8,399 bases of DNA from Bacillota bacterium (GTDB lineage Bacteria; Bacillota; Clostridia; Clostridiales; Clostridiaceae). The notes beneath the pieces were generated by a model, which was not told the origin of the DNA, did not search any database, and saw only the letters and a list, made by a program, of their open reading frames with translations. The translations under genes were made by a program, and so were the position numbers. The stretch covers positions 1-8,399 of the forward strand of contig JAEZAL010000094.1 in assembly GCA_023427705.1 (NCBI GenBank). The letters run 5' to 3'. Below are positions 1 through 4,982 of the stretch, in pieces (the stretch's first letter is position 1; each line of letters opens with the position of its first letter).

Positions 1-99
1 AATAATAAGAATAAGAGAATAGATATTACTATAAGTGTAGGAAATGATATTATTAGAAGTTATACAAATGATGAAGAAGAAGGAGACATTATTAGATGA
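1..99 (+). CDS. Pseudopilin, C-terminal end only (GspH/FimT-like, partial)
   Basis: The first reading frame is open from the window edge and stops at the TGA at 97-99, giving the last 32 residues of a protein. The tail includes the segment KRIDITISVGNDIIRSY. This beta-strand pattern resembles the C-termini of GspH/FimT-type prepilins, which often end in a strand like 'ItvgtGrv'. The stop overlaps the next gene's start as ATGA, so the gene is the upstream member of the same pseudopilin operon. The N-terminal prepilin motif lies outside the window, so the family call rests on context and the short tail. An ordinary pilin or another operon protein cannot be excluded. Confidence 0.55.
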   Translation, partial: NNKNKRIDITISVGNDIIRSYTNDEEEGDIIR

Positions 100-527
100 A
101 AAAAGGAAGTACTTTAATAGAAGCAGTAATATCAATGGCAATATTATTAATAGCATTGACCATTAGTACACAAATCTTATCAGTAGCTTCAAAATCAATA
201 GTAATAAGAAGAAATAGAGAAAAAGCTAATAGAGTAAGTTATGCTATAGAAAATGAAATAAAATATAATTTAACCTTTGAAGAAATAAATAATTTGCTTG
301 TAAATGAGAGATTGTCTTTAGATTACACAGAAAATATATTAGATAGCTTATTGACAAATTCACTTTCTTCATTAAATAGTGGGAATAGAATTATTATAGA
401 AAAGAAGTCAAATCATTCAGTAGAAAATAATTATAATATATCTACATTTAAAATAACAATTAATGATTCAAATGGAGGAATATTAAATGAAAGGGAGTTT
501 ATTAAATCTTACTGGATGGAAATTTAA
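96..527 (+). CDS. Type IV prepilin-like minor pseudopilin (GspI/PilV-like)
   Basis: The 143-residue protein begins MKKG|STLIEAVISMAILL, a class III (type IV prepilin) leader. It has a short basic leader ending in Gly4, predicted cleavage by the PilD prepilin peptidase, and Glu at mature position 5, followed by a hydrophobic helix to about residue 28. Mature residue 1 is Ser rather than the usual Phe. The rest is a short hydrophilic head (about 115 residues), consistent with a minor pilin that helps start or decorate a pilus or pseudopilus at the membrane. AGGAG at 81-85 lies 10 bases before the ATG, which overlaps the upstream stop as ATGA. Its place before a GspJ-like protein suggests the GspI/PilV role. 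That role is inferred from order and N-terminus, not from the head domain. Confidence 0.8.
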   Translation: MKKGSTLIEAVISMAILLIALTISTQILSVASKSIVIRRNREKANRVSYAIENEIKYNLTFEEINNLLVNERLSLDYTENILDSLLTNSLSSLNSGNRIIIEKKSNHSVENNYNISTFKITINDSNGGILNEREFIKSYWMEI

Positions 528-999
528 TAAAAAAAAGAGAGGATTTACATTATTAGAATTAAATATTTCAATGTTAATTCAATTAATAGTGCTTACCTTA
601 GCAATTAATACATTTGTATTAATAATTAAAAACTATTCTGTATTACTAAATAATACAAAGATTGAAGATCCATTTGACGATGCAATTATTAATATAGAAA
701 GACTTTTAACTGGCAGTATGATTGAAGCTATAAATATTAAAGAAGATAATGTAAATAGCAATGGCACAATAGAAATTAATTATAGAATTGACAATAACGA
801 AGTTGCTATAAAGAAAAAGAAGATATATTTTGACTTTAATAAGAAGAAAATAATATTAGAGACATATAAGAATAATTTTAAAATAGGAACTAATGTAATT
901 ATGATTGATGTTTATGATTTTAAAATTATAAAGAAAAATAAAATCTATTATTTGAAGATTACTAACAAGAATAATGATATGAGGATTATTTGTTTATGA
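487..999 (+). CDS. Type IV prepilin-like minor pseudopilin (GspJ/PilW/ComGF-like)
   Basis: The 170-residue protein has a long 19-residue basic leader ending KKKRG|FTLLELNISM, with Phe1 and Glu5 of the mature N-terminus intact and a hydrophobic helix to about residue 48. The head is rich in Lys, Asn and Ile and has an 'INIERLLTGSMIEA' stretch. That is compatible with PilW/GspJ/ComGF-type minor pilins, but no specific fold is recognisable by eye. The start at 487 is supported by GGAGG at 474-478 with an 8-base spacer. No ATG, GTG or TTG codon lies between 487 and the cleavage motif, so the leader really is long. The gene overlaps the end of the previous one by 41 bases, an unusually deep overlap that implies coupled translation. 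Confidence 0.78.
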   Translation: MKGSLLNLTGWKFNKKKRGFTLLELNISMLIQLIVLTLAINTFVLIIKNYSVLLNNTKIEDPFDDAIINIERLLTGSMIEAINIKEDNVNSNGTIEINYRIDNNEVAIKKKKIYFDFNKKKIILETYKNNFKIGTNVIMIDVYDFKIIKKNKIYYLKITNKNNDMRIICL

Positions 1000-1367
1000 T
1001 AGATAAGAAGAAAAAAGGATTTGCATTTTTACAAAGTTTAATAGTATTTATGCTTATTATAGTAATTATAAATATTTCAATAAATTTGATTAGCTATAAT
1101 CATTTAAAATCAAAAACATTCAAAAGTTATTCAGATAAAAGATCATTAACTGTTGAAGAAGAGCTTATTTTAAAGGAAATTAATAAAACAAAAAACTACA
1201 GCTTTAGTAACAGTAATTATGAACTTGTAAAGAAGAATGAAATTTACTATTTAGTAAAAAAGAAGTCTAATACAAAGGCTTATTTTCAACTTGAATTTAA
1301 AGAGAAAAATGAAGAGCGTATTTTAGTACCTACGCACTATAAAACAGAAGATATTTGGGGAGGTTAA
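996..1367 (+). CDS. Pseudopilin with Gln at mature position 5 (GspK/PilX-position)
   Basis: The protein has 123 residues from the ATG at 996, which overlaps the upstream stop as ATGA. A TTG at 990 would add two residues. GAGG at 981-984 is 5 bases from the TTG and 11 from the ATG, so the exact start is open. The N-terminus MIDKKKKG|FAFLQSLIVFML is a prepilin leader plus hydrophobic helix, but mature residue 5 is Gln instead of the nearly invariant Glu. Loss of Glu5 is known for GspK, the tip pseudopilin of type II secretion, and this gene is last in the array, where gspK normally sits. GspK is usually about 300 residues, so this would be a minimal version with only about 90 residues of head. 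Function is inferred. Confidence 0.72.
   Translation: MIDKKKKGFAFLQSLIVFMLIIVIINISINLISYNHLKSKTFKSYSDKRSLTVEEELILKEINKTKNYSFSNSNYELVKKNEIYYLVKKKSNTKAYFQLEFKEKNEERILVPTHYKTEDIWGG
1357..1363 (+). promoter_or_regulatory. Ribosome binding site that sets the TTG start of the PilM-like gene
   Basis: GGGGAGG lies inside the last codons of the upstream pseudopilin (encoding Trp-Gly-Gly) and 9 bases before the TTG at 1373. It favours that start over the in-frame TTG at 1355, which has no Shine-Dalgarno sequence at a usable distance. Confidence 0.7.
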
Positions 1368-1372
1368 TAAAA

Positions 1373-1984
1373 TTGACTAGTAGTATTGTTGTACATGATC
1401 GAAATTATTATTATAAAGGAATAGAATATGATAGCAGTGAACTAAGTATTTTACTAAACAAGATAGGGAAAAAGAGGAGAATTATCTTATGCTCTGAAAA
1501 TATATTTATAAAGAAATATAATTATTCTGGAAATAATATTGAGAAGTTTATTGATGATAAAATTTCTGAAGATTTTAACAATAAAGAAAATCTTTTATTT
1601 CATTATGAAACAGATAAAGAAAATAAGATTGTATATTTATACTCCATAAGAAACAATATAAAAAGTTTATATGAAAACGTAAAGGTACTTAGTATTGAAT
1701 TAATTCAATTTAAGTTAAAAAATGCTGTTGTAAAGAAAATAAAGGGTATAAATAATATTATAATTATATATAGTATGAAAAACATTATATATTTAATGAA
1801 AATTTGTAATAACATTATAATAGATACAATACTAAGCAAAGATATAAAAGATATAGAAGAATATTTAAATCTAAAACAAGAGAAAAAATACATATTAGTA
1901 AAGGATAAAAAATATAAAGGAATAAATAATATAGATTTTGATTATTCAATAGATTTAGGAGTTGATGCATATGAAAAATGTTAA
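1373..1984 (+). CDS. Short PilM/GspL-like pilus assembly protein
   Basis: The protein has 203 residues from the TTG at 1373, five bases after the upstream stop. It has no signal peptide and no obvious membrane helix of standard length. The segment from about residue 37 ('RIILCSENIFIKKYNY'), followed by an acidic helix and 'NLLFHYETDKENKIVYLYSIRN', follows the pattern of PilM/GspL cytoplasmic domains: a strand, a short helix, then a dimer-like beta sheet. PilM normally has about 350 residues with an actin-like ATP-binding fold. The DIGSSSIK-type phosphate loop near the N-terminus is absent here, so ATP binding is doubtful. The gene directly precedes PilN- and PilO-like genes, exactly where pilM or gspL stands. 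The likely role is to link the pilus motor to the inner-membrane PilN/PilO pair. Identity rests largely on order; sequence similarity is weak. Confidence 0.55.
   Translation: MTSSIVVHDRNYYYKGIEYDSSELSILLNKIGKKRRIILCSENIFIKKYNYSGNNIEKFIDDKISEDFNNKENLLFHYETDKENKIVYLYSIRNNIKSLYENVKVLSIELIQFKLKNAVVKKIKGINNIIIIYSMKNIIYLMKICNNIIIDTILSKDIKDIEEYLNLKQEKKYILVKDKKYKGINNIDFDYSIDLGVDAYEKC
1957..1961 (+). promoter_or_regulatory. Ribosome binding site of the PilN-like gene
   Basis: AGGAG is 9 bases before the ATG at 1971 but only 0 to 3 bases before the alternatives TTG 1962 and ATG 1965. It therefore selects 1971 as the start. Confidence 0.65.
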
Positions 1985-2372
1985 AAATCATAGTTTTATA
2001 CCAATTAGTTTTATTGAAAAATTAGAAACAACTTCCTATGAAAAGAATAACAAACTTATTTTATTTTTGCTAATTTTGAATCTTTTTATAGTTCCTAGTT
2101 CCTTTAAGAAGATTTCTAATATATTTAAAAGTAATGAAGATATTCCAGTTATAAGTATTAATGAAGCTTATAAAGACACTAATAAAGAAAATTTAAGTTT
2201 TTTACTTAGTACTATTAATAATGAGATAAAAAATATAAGAATAGAAAACAACAGGGGATTTATTGAAGTTAATTCTATTGAAGAAATTTATAATATGGAA
2301 AGTGAAGGTAAATTAAAAATAAAATCTGTAGTTATGGAAGAAGAGAGTTTTATTATTGAGGTAGAATTATGA
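1971..2372 (+). CDS. PilN-like pilus assembly membrane protein
   Basis: The protein has 133 residues from the ATG at 1971. A short cytoplasmic N-terminus (about 28 residues, including SFIPISFIEKLE) is followed by one membrane helix at about 29-45 and an extracytoplasmic domain of about 85 residues. This is the PilN layout, in which the N-terminal tail binds PilM. The usual INLLP-type motif is replaced by a degenerate 'FIPIS'. The end alternates strands and helices ('NRGFIEVNSIEEIYNM', 'KIKSVVMEEESFIIEVEL') in a ferredoxin-like rhythm, as in PilN/PilO. The gene overlaps the PilM-like gene by 14 bases and the next gene by 4 (ATGA). It is shorter than typical PilN (about 180-200 residues), and the assignment depends on position and topology. 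Confidence 0.55.
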   Translation: MKNVKNHSFIPISFIEKLETTSYEKNNKLILFLLILNLFIVPSSFKKISNIFKSNEDIPVISINEAYKDTNKENLSFLLSTINNEIKNIRIENNRGFIEVNSIEEIYNMESEGKLKIKSVVMEEESFIIEVEL

Positions 2373-2743
2373 AAAAGAGAAATATATTATACATTCTTGT
2401 CATTCTTTTAAGCTTACTTCAATGTTGTATTTTATTGATTAATGATGAAAATAAGAATATGCAAGATGTAAATGAAAAAGAATTAAATAGTATAAGTACA
2501 AGCAAAATTGCAAAAAATATTAAGGACATAAAGAGTGACTTTAGTAACTATAAAACTTTAACAATTTTATCGTATAATAAATCAGATAATGGTAGTTGGA
2601 AACTAAAATGTTCTTTAAAAGGAACTAAAGAAGAGGTATTAAAAGATATTGAAAAATTTAATTATTATGAGGTAAAGGACTATAATATAAGTTATGAAAA
2701 AGAAAATGTATTAATTGAAGCAAATTTAACATACAAATATTGA
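2369..2743 (+). CDS. PilO/GspM-like pilus assembly membrane protein
   Basis: The 124-residue protein has one N-terminal membrane helix (about residues 6-24, with two adjacent cysteines), a charged, probably coiled linker (about 25-60), and a C-terminal domain from 'YKTLTILSYNKSDNGSWKLK' to 'YNISYEKENVLIEANLTYKY'. That domain has the strand-helix-strand pattern of the PilO/GspM ferredoxin-like fold, with a 'KEEVLKDIEKFNYYEV' helix typical of PilO ('...l..fl..l...'). GAGG at 2358-2361 gives a 7-base spacer, and the ATG overlaps the PilN-like stop. It is the last pilus gene here. No PilP/PilQ outer-membrane components follow, as expected in a Gram-positive cell. PilO is usually near 200 residues, so this is also a reduced form. 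Confidence 0.55.
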   Translation: MKKRNILYILVILLSLLQCCILLINDENKNMQDVNEKELNSISTSKIAKNIKDIKSDFSNYKTLTILSYNKSDNGSWKLKCSLKGTKEEVLKDIEKFNYYEVKDYNISYEKENVLIEANLTYKY

Positions 2744-2753
2744 TATAATATCG

Positions 2754-2771
2754 TTAATATTAATATTAATA
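2754..2771. repeat. Three tandem TTAATA units directly upstream of the efp promoter
   Basis: Three perfect copies of TTAATA (2754-2759, 2760-2765, 2766-2771) end one base before the candidate -35 element. An A/T tract in this place can act as an UP element that contacts the RNA polymerase alpha subunit. In so AT-rich a genome it may also be chance. Confidence 0.45.
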
Positions 2772-2772
2772 A

Positions 2773-2801
2773 TTGCATTTATTTGTGAATTTTGATAAAA
2801 T
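2773..2801 (+). promoter_or_regulatory. Candidate housekeeping promoter of efp (extended -10)
   Basis: A weak -35 TTGCAT (2773-2778), a 17-base spacer and -10 TAAAAT (2796-2801) are preceded by TGA, which forms the TGn extended -10 motif. Transcription would begin near 2808 and leave a leader of about 90 bases. A second, weaker candidate is TATACT at 2859-2864. No clear terminator separates the pilus operon from efp, so read-through is possible as well. Confidence 0.5.
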
Positions 2802-2802
2802 A

Positions 2803-2855
2803 CTTTTGTTATGTCATAAATAAAGTTATGGTTATGACTATTTAGTTAACAAAAG
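2803..2855. repeat. Nested inverted repeats in the efp leader
   Basis: The outer arms CTTTTGTTA (2803-2811) and TAACAAAAG (2847-2855) match over 9 of 9 bases. Inside them, GTCATAA (2813-2819) and TTATGAC (2832-2838) match over 7 of 7. The two stems can stack with one base unpaired on the left and eight on the right. No U-tract follows, so this is not an intrinsic terminator. It could be a regulatory leader structure or an operator. Confidence 0.5.
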
Positions 2856-2897
2856 AGTTATACTAATTATGTAATAAAGTTTTTGGAGGGATATTTA

Positions 2898-3455
2898 ATG
2901 ATATCAGCAGGAGATTTAAGAAAAGGTACTACTTTCGAGTATGAAGGACAAGTTTATACAGTAATAGACTTCTTACATGTTAAACCTGGTAAAGGAGCAG
3001 CTTTCGTAAGAACTAAACTTAGAAATGTTATTTCTGGTGGTGTTACTGATACTACTTTCAACCCTACAGCTAAGCTTCAAGAAGCAGTAATTGAAAGAAA
3101 AGAAATGCAATACCTTTATTCAGATGGAGAATTATACTACTTCATGGATCAAGAAACTTTTGAACAAATACCATTAAACTATGAGAAAGTTGAAGATGCT
3201 ATTAAATTTATAAAAGAAAATATGTTTGCAGTAATTAAGTTCTATAAGGGAGAAGCTTTCTCAGTAGAAGCTCCAAACTTTGTTGAGCTATTAATTACAC
3301 AAGCTGATCCAGGAATAAAAGGAAATACAGCTACAAATGCTATGAAACCTGCTACATTAGAAACTGGAGCGGTTGTTAACGTTCCAATGTTCGTAAATGA
3401 AGGAGATGTAATCAGAGTAGACACTAGAACTGGTGAATACATGGAAAGAGTATAA
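2898..3455 (+). CDS. efp: Translation elongation factor P
   Basis: The protein has 185 residues, the family's standard length. It starts at the ATG at 2898, with GGAGGG at 2885-2890 and a 7-base spacer; an in-frame TTG at 2883 merely lies over this ribosome binding site. EF-P binds between the ribosomal P and E sites and relieves stalling at consecutive prolines. The N-terminal KOW-like domain carries the tip loop KPGKGAAF with Lys32, the position that B. subtilis modifies with 5-aminopentanol. Two OB domains follow, ending with 'GDVIRVDTRTGEYMERV', the usual EF-P C-terminus. Unlike its neighbours it often uses C-ending codons (TTC, TAC, AAC), as highly expressed genes do. It has its own promoter candidate and terminator, so it is probably transcribed largely as a single gene. 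Synteny with spoIIIA matches B. subtilis. Confidence 0.98.
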   Translation: MISAGDLRKGTTFEYEGQVYTVIDFLHVKPGKGAAFVRTKLRNVISGGVTDTTFNPTAKLQEAVIERKEMQYLYSDGELYYFMDQETFEQIPLNYEKVEDAIKFIKENMFAVIKFYKGEAFSVEAPNFVELLITQADPGIKGNTATNAMKPATLETGAVVNVPMFVNEGDVIRVDTRTGEYMERV

Positions 3456-3460
3456 TACAC

Positions 3461-3492
3461 AAAAGCTAAGTTTTTACTTAGCTTTTTATTTA
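3461..3492 (+). terminator. Intrinsic terminator of efp
   Basis: A perfect 10-bp stem, AAAAGCTAAG (3461-3470) with CTTAGCTTTT (3477-3486), has a 6-base loop and is followed by more T-rich sequence. It begins 5 bases after the efp stop codon. Confidence 0.9.
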
Positions 3493-3494
3493 TA

Positions 3495-3521
3495 ATTTTA
3501 ATTATAGGGTATAATTAAAAT
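3495..3521. repeat. Perfect 12-bp palindrome with GGG centre
   Basis: ATTTTAATTATA (3495-3506) and its exact reverse complement TATAATTAAAAT (3510-3521) flank GGG. The right arm begins with TATAAT, a perfect -10 hexamer, so the site may be an operator over the promoter of the next gene. No good -35 is visible at the right distance. Its right arm shares bases with a second 7-bp hairpin (3517-3523 with 3531-3537). Confidence 0.55.
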
Positions 3522-3552
3522 AGATTATTTCTATTTTTAAGGAAGTGAAAAT

Positions 3553-3915
3553 ATGAAGGAAGTAAGAGCAAAAATAGAACAATTACAAGAAGAAATTTCA
3601 GCTATTGAAGATAGTAAGTATCAAAATATATTTAATGGATTATTATCAATAATAGAAGATATATCAGAATTTATAGAAGAAATAGATTATAAGCAAGATG
3701 CCTTAGAAGAAAATATTAAATATATTGATGAAGATATTATTGGACTACAAGATGAATTATTTGAAGAAGTTTCAATAGAAGAATTAATTGAATTAGAAGA
3801 AGAATATGTTGAAATTAAATGTAAAAACTGCGATAAGCCTTTATTTGTAGAAAAAGAATCTATAAATAATAAAAAGAATATACCATGTCCATTTTGCAAT
3901 AAAGAAGCAATGTAA
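3553..3915 (+). CDS. Small acidic coiled-coil protein with C-terminal zinc ribbon (CD1247-like)
   Basis: The 120-residue protein has two parts. Residues 1-85 are very acidic and heptad-like (KIEQLQEEISAIEDSKYQNI..., then Glu-rich), predicted to form long helices or a coiled coil. Residues 88-117 form a zinc ribbon with CKNC (Cys90, Cys93) and CPFC (Cys112, Cys115). The architecture and the 'K...IEQLQ' start resemble the clostridial family named after C. difficile CD1247, whose function is unknown; this match is from memory, not a search. GGAAG at 3541-3545 is 7 bases before the ATG. Two terminators flank the gene, so it is probably monocistronic. It stands between efp and spoIIIAA, where B. 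subtilis has the unrelated yqhV. Binding of nucleic acid or another protein is possible but not shown. Confidence 0.8.
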   Translation: MKEVRAKIEQLQEEISAIEDSKYQNIFNGLLSIIEDISEFIEEIDYKQDALEENIKYIDEDIIGLQDELFEEVSIEELIELEEEYVEIKCKNCDKPLFVEKESINNKKNIPCPFCNKEAM

Positions 3916-3919
3916 AGTC

Positions 3920-3952
3920 AAAACCTATTAACATACGTTAATGGGTTTTTTT
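3920..3952 (+). terminator. Intrinsic terminator after the zinc-ribbon gene
   Basis: CCTATTAAC (3924-3932) pairs with GTTAATGGG (3937-3945) over 9 bp, including one G-T pair, around the loop ATAC. Seven T residues follow (3946-3952). Upstream AAAA can extend the stem into the T-run. It isolates spoIIIA from upstream transcription. Confidence 0.9.
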
Positions 3953-3998
3953 ATTTTACAGTTATTTTTAAATATTTTACATATTTAATTATTAGTAT

Positions 3999-4025
3999 GA
4001 ATATTATTTGATAGATAGAAATAAT
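3999..4025 (+). promoter_or_regulatory. Possible sigma-E promoter of the spoIIIA operon (weak)
   Basis: GAATATT at 3999-4005 fits the sigma-E -35 pattern KMATATT exactly. The best -10 nearby is GAAATAAT (4018-4025), which agrees with CATACAAT at only 5 of 8 positions and at a spacing of 12, shorter than the usual 14-15. The location suits the operon: after a terminator and about 35 bases before the spoIIIAA start. spoIIIA is sigma-E-dependent in B. subtilis. The match itself is poor. Confidence 0.25.
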
Positions 4026-4045
4026 TTTAAATATAACTATAGAAT

Positions 4046-4055
4046 AGGAAGTGAT
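4046..4055 (+). promoter_or_regulatory. Strong ribosome binding site that sets the spoIIIAA start
   Basis: AGGAAGTGAT agrees with the ideal anti-16S sequence AGGAGGTGAT at 9 of 10 positions. Counting from AGGAAG, the spacer to the TTG at 4059 is 7 bases. The upstream in-frame TTG at 4008 has no such signal. Confidence 0.75.
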
Positions 4056-4058
4056 ACA

Positions 4059-4982
4059 TTGTGGAATGGGGATGAAATATTAAGAATACTACCAATAGAC
4101 ATATGTAATGAGGTTAGAGAGTACTTATTAATGGAATCTGTACAAGAAATACGGATAAAGGTTAATAAGCCAATAATAATCCATTTATCTAGTAAAGAAA
4201 TTGTATTAAATAAAATAGCTACAGTAAATGACATTAAGCAGACAATAGTAAGAGTTTCTAATTATTCTTTGTATGCTTATGAAGAAGAAATTAAACAAGG
4301 ATATATTACTATTAAGGGTGGACATAGGATAGGAATAGCTGGTGAATGTGTATTAGCTAAAGGCGAGGTTAGAACTATTAGAAATGTTTCTTCACTAAAT
4401 ATTAGAATATGTAGGGAAATTAAAGGTTGCTCTAATGAAATAATGAAGTATATTGTTGAGAATGATAGAGTGAATAATACTTTAATTATATCTCCACCTA
4501 AGTGCGGGAAAACAACTATATTAAGGGATTTAGCTAGAAATATTTCAAATGGAATGCCTATTAATAATTTACGAGGGAAGAAGGTTTCAATAATAGATGA
4601 AAGAAGCGAAATTGCTTCATGTTTTAACGGTATTCCTCAATTAGATGTGGGAATAAGAAGTGATATTTTAGATAATTGCTTAAAAAGAGATGGAATGATA
4701 ATGGCTATAAGAAGTTTATCACCAGAAGTATTAATTTGTGATGAAATTGGTACAGAAGGAGATATAGAGTCTCTTAATATGGCTTTTAATTCAGGAGTAA
4801 ATATCATAGTAACTATTCATGGATATAGTATAGAGGACATATATAAAAGAAAAGTATTTAAGGATTTATTAGAAAAATCTATATTAGAAAAAGTAATTGT
4901 ATTAAGCAATAGAAGAGGTCCTGGTACTGTAGAAAATATATACTCAATAGAGGCAGGAGGCGAGTTGAAATGCTTAAAATAA
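4059..4982 (+). CDS. spoIIIAA: Stage III sporulation protein AA, ATPase of the SpoIIIA channel
   Basis: The protein has 307 residues from the TTG at 4059, equal to B. subtilis SpoIIIAA. Starting at TTG 4008 would add 17 residues not expected in the family. SpoIIIAA is a cytoplasmic, secretion-type ATPase related to the PilB/PilT/GspE group. In the mother cell it powers the SpoIIIA-SpoIIQ complex that sustains forespore development. Visible motifs are the N-terminal 'EILRILP' helix, 'YAYEEEIKQGYIT..GGHRIGIAG' in the N-terminal domain, the Walker A region SPPKCGKTT (about 145-153), 'SIIDERSEIA', and Walker B LICDEIGTE with Asp228-Glu229. Walker A has Ser in place of its first Gly, but the GKT core is intact. 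The 3' end overlaps spoIIIAB by 13 bases. Confidence 0.95.
   Translation: MWNGDEILRILPIDICNEVREYLLMESVQEIRIKVNKPIIIHLSSKEIVLNKIATVNDIKQTIVRVSNYSLYAYEEEIKQGYITIKGGHRIGIAGECVLAKGEVRTIRNVSSLNIRICREIKGCSNEIMKYIVENDRVNNTLIISPPKCGKTTILRDLARNISNGMPINNLRGKKVSIIDERSEIASCFNGIPQLDVGIRSDILDNCLKRDGMIMAIRSLSPEVLICDEIGTEGDIESLNMAFNSGVNIIVTIHGYSIEDIYKRKVFKDLLEKSILEKVIVLSNRRGPGTVENIYSIEAGGELKCLK

Noticed and set aside
1355..1372. TTG at 1355 as the start of the PilM-like gene
   Set aside because: The GGGGAGG site lies downstream of it and fits TTG 1373 with a 9-base spacer.
2369..2450. Lipoprotein signal in the PilO-like protein (two cysteines after the hydrophobic stretch)
   Set aside because: The residues before the cysteines (LLQC) do not fit the lipobox, and the cysteines lie inside the predicted membrane helix.
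2744..2772. Terminator at the end of the pilus operon
   Set aside because: Only short AT palindromes such as GATAT-A-ATATC are present, with no GC-containing stem and no T-run.
2883..2897. TTG at 2883 as the efp start
   Set aside because: It overlaps the GGAGGG ribosome binding site. ATG 2898 gives the standard 185-residue EF-P with a proper 7-base spacer.
2808..2897. Known riboswitch or T-box in the efp leader
   Set aside because: No conserved riboswitch core or T-box sequence could be recognised. Only the inverted repeats are supported.
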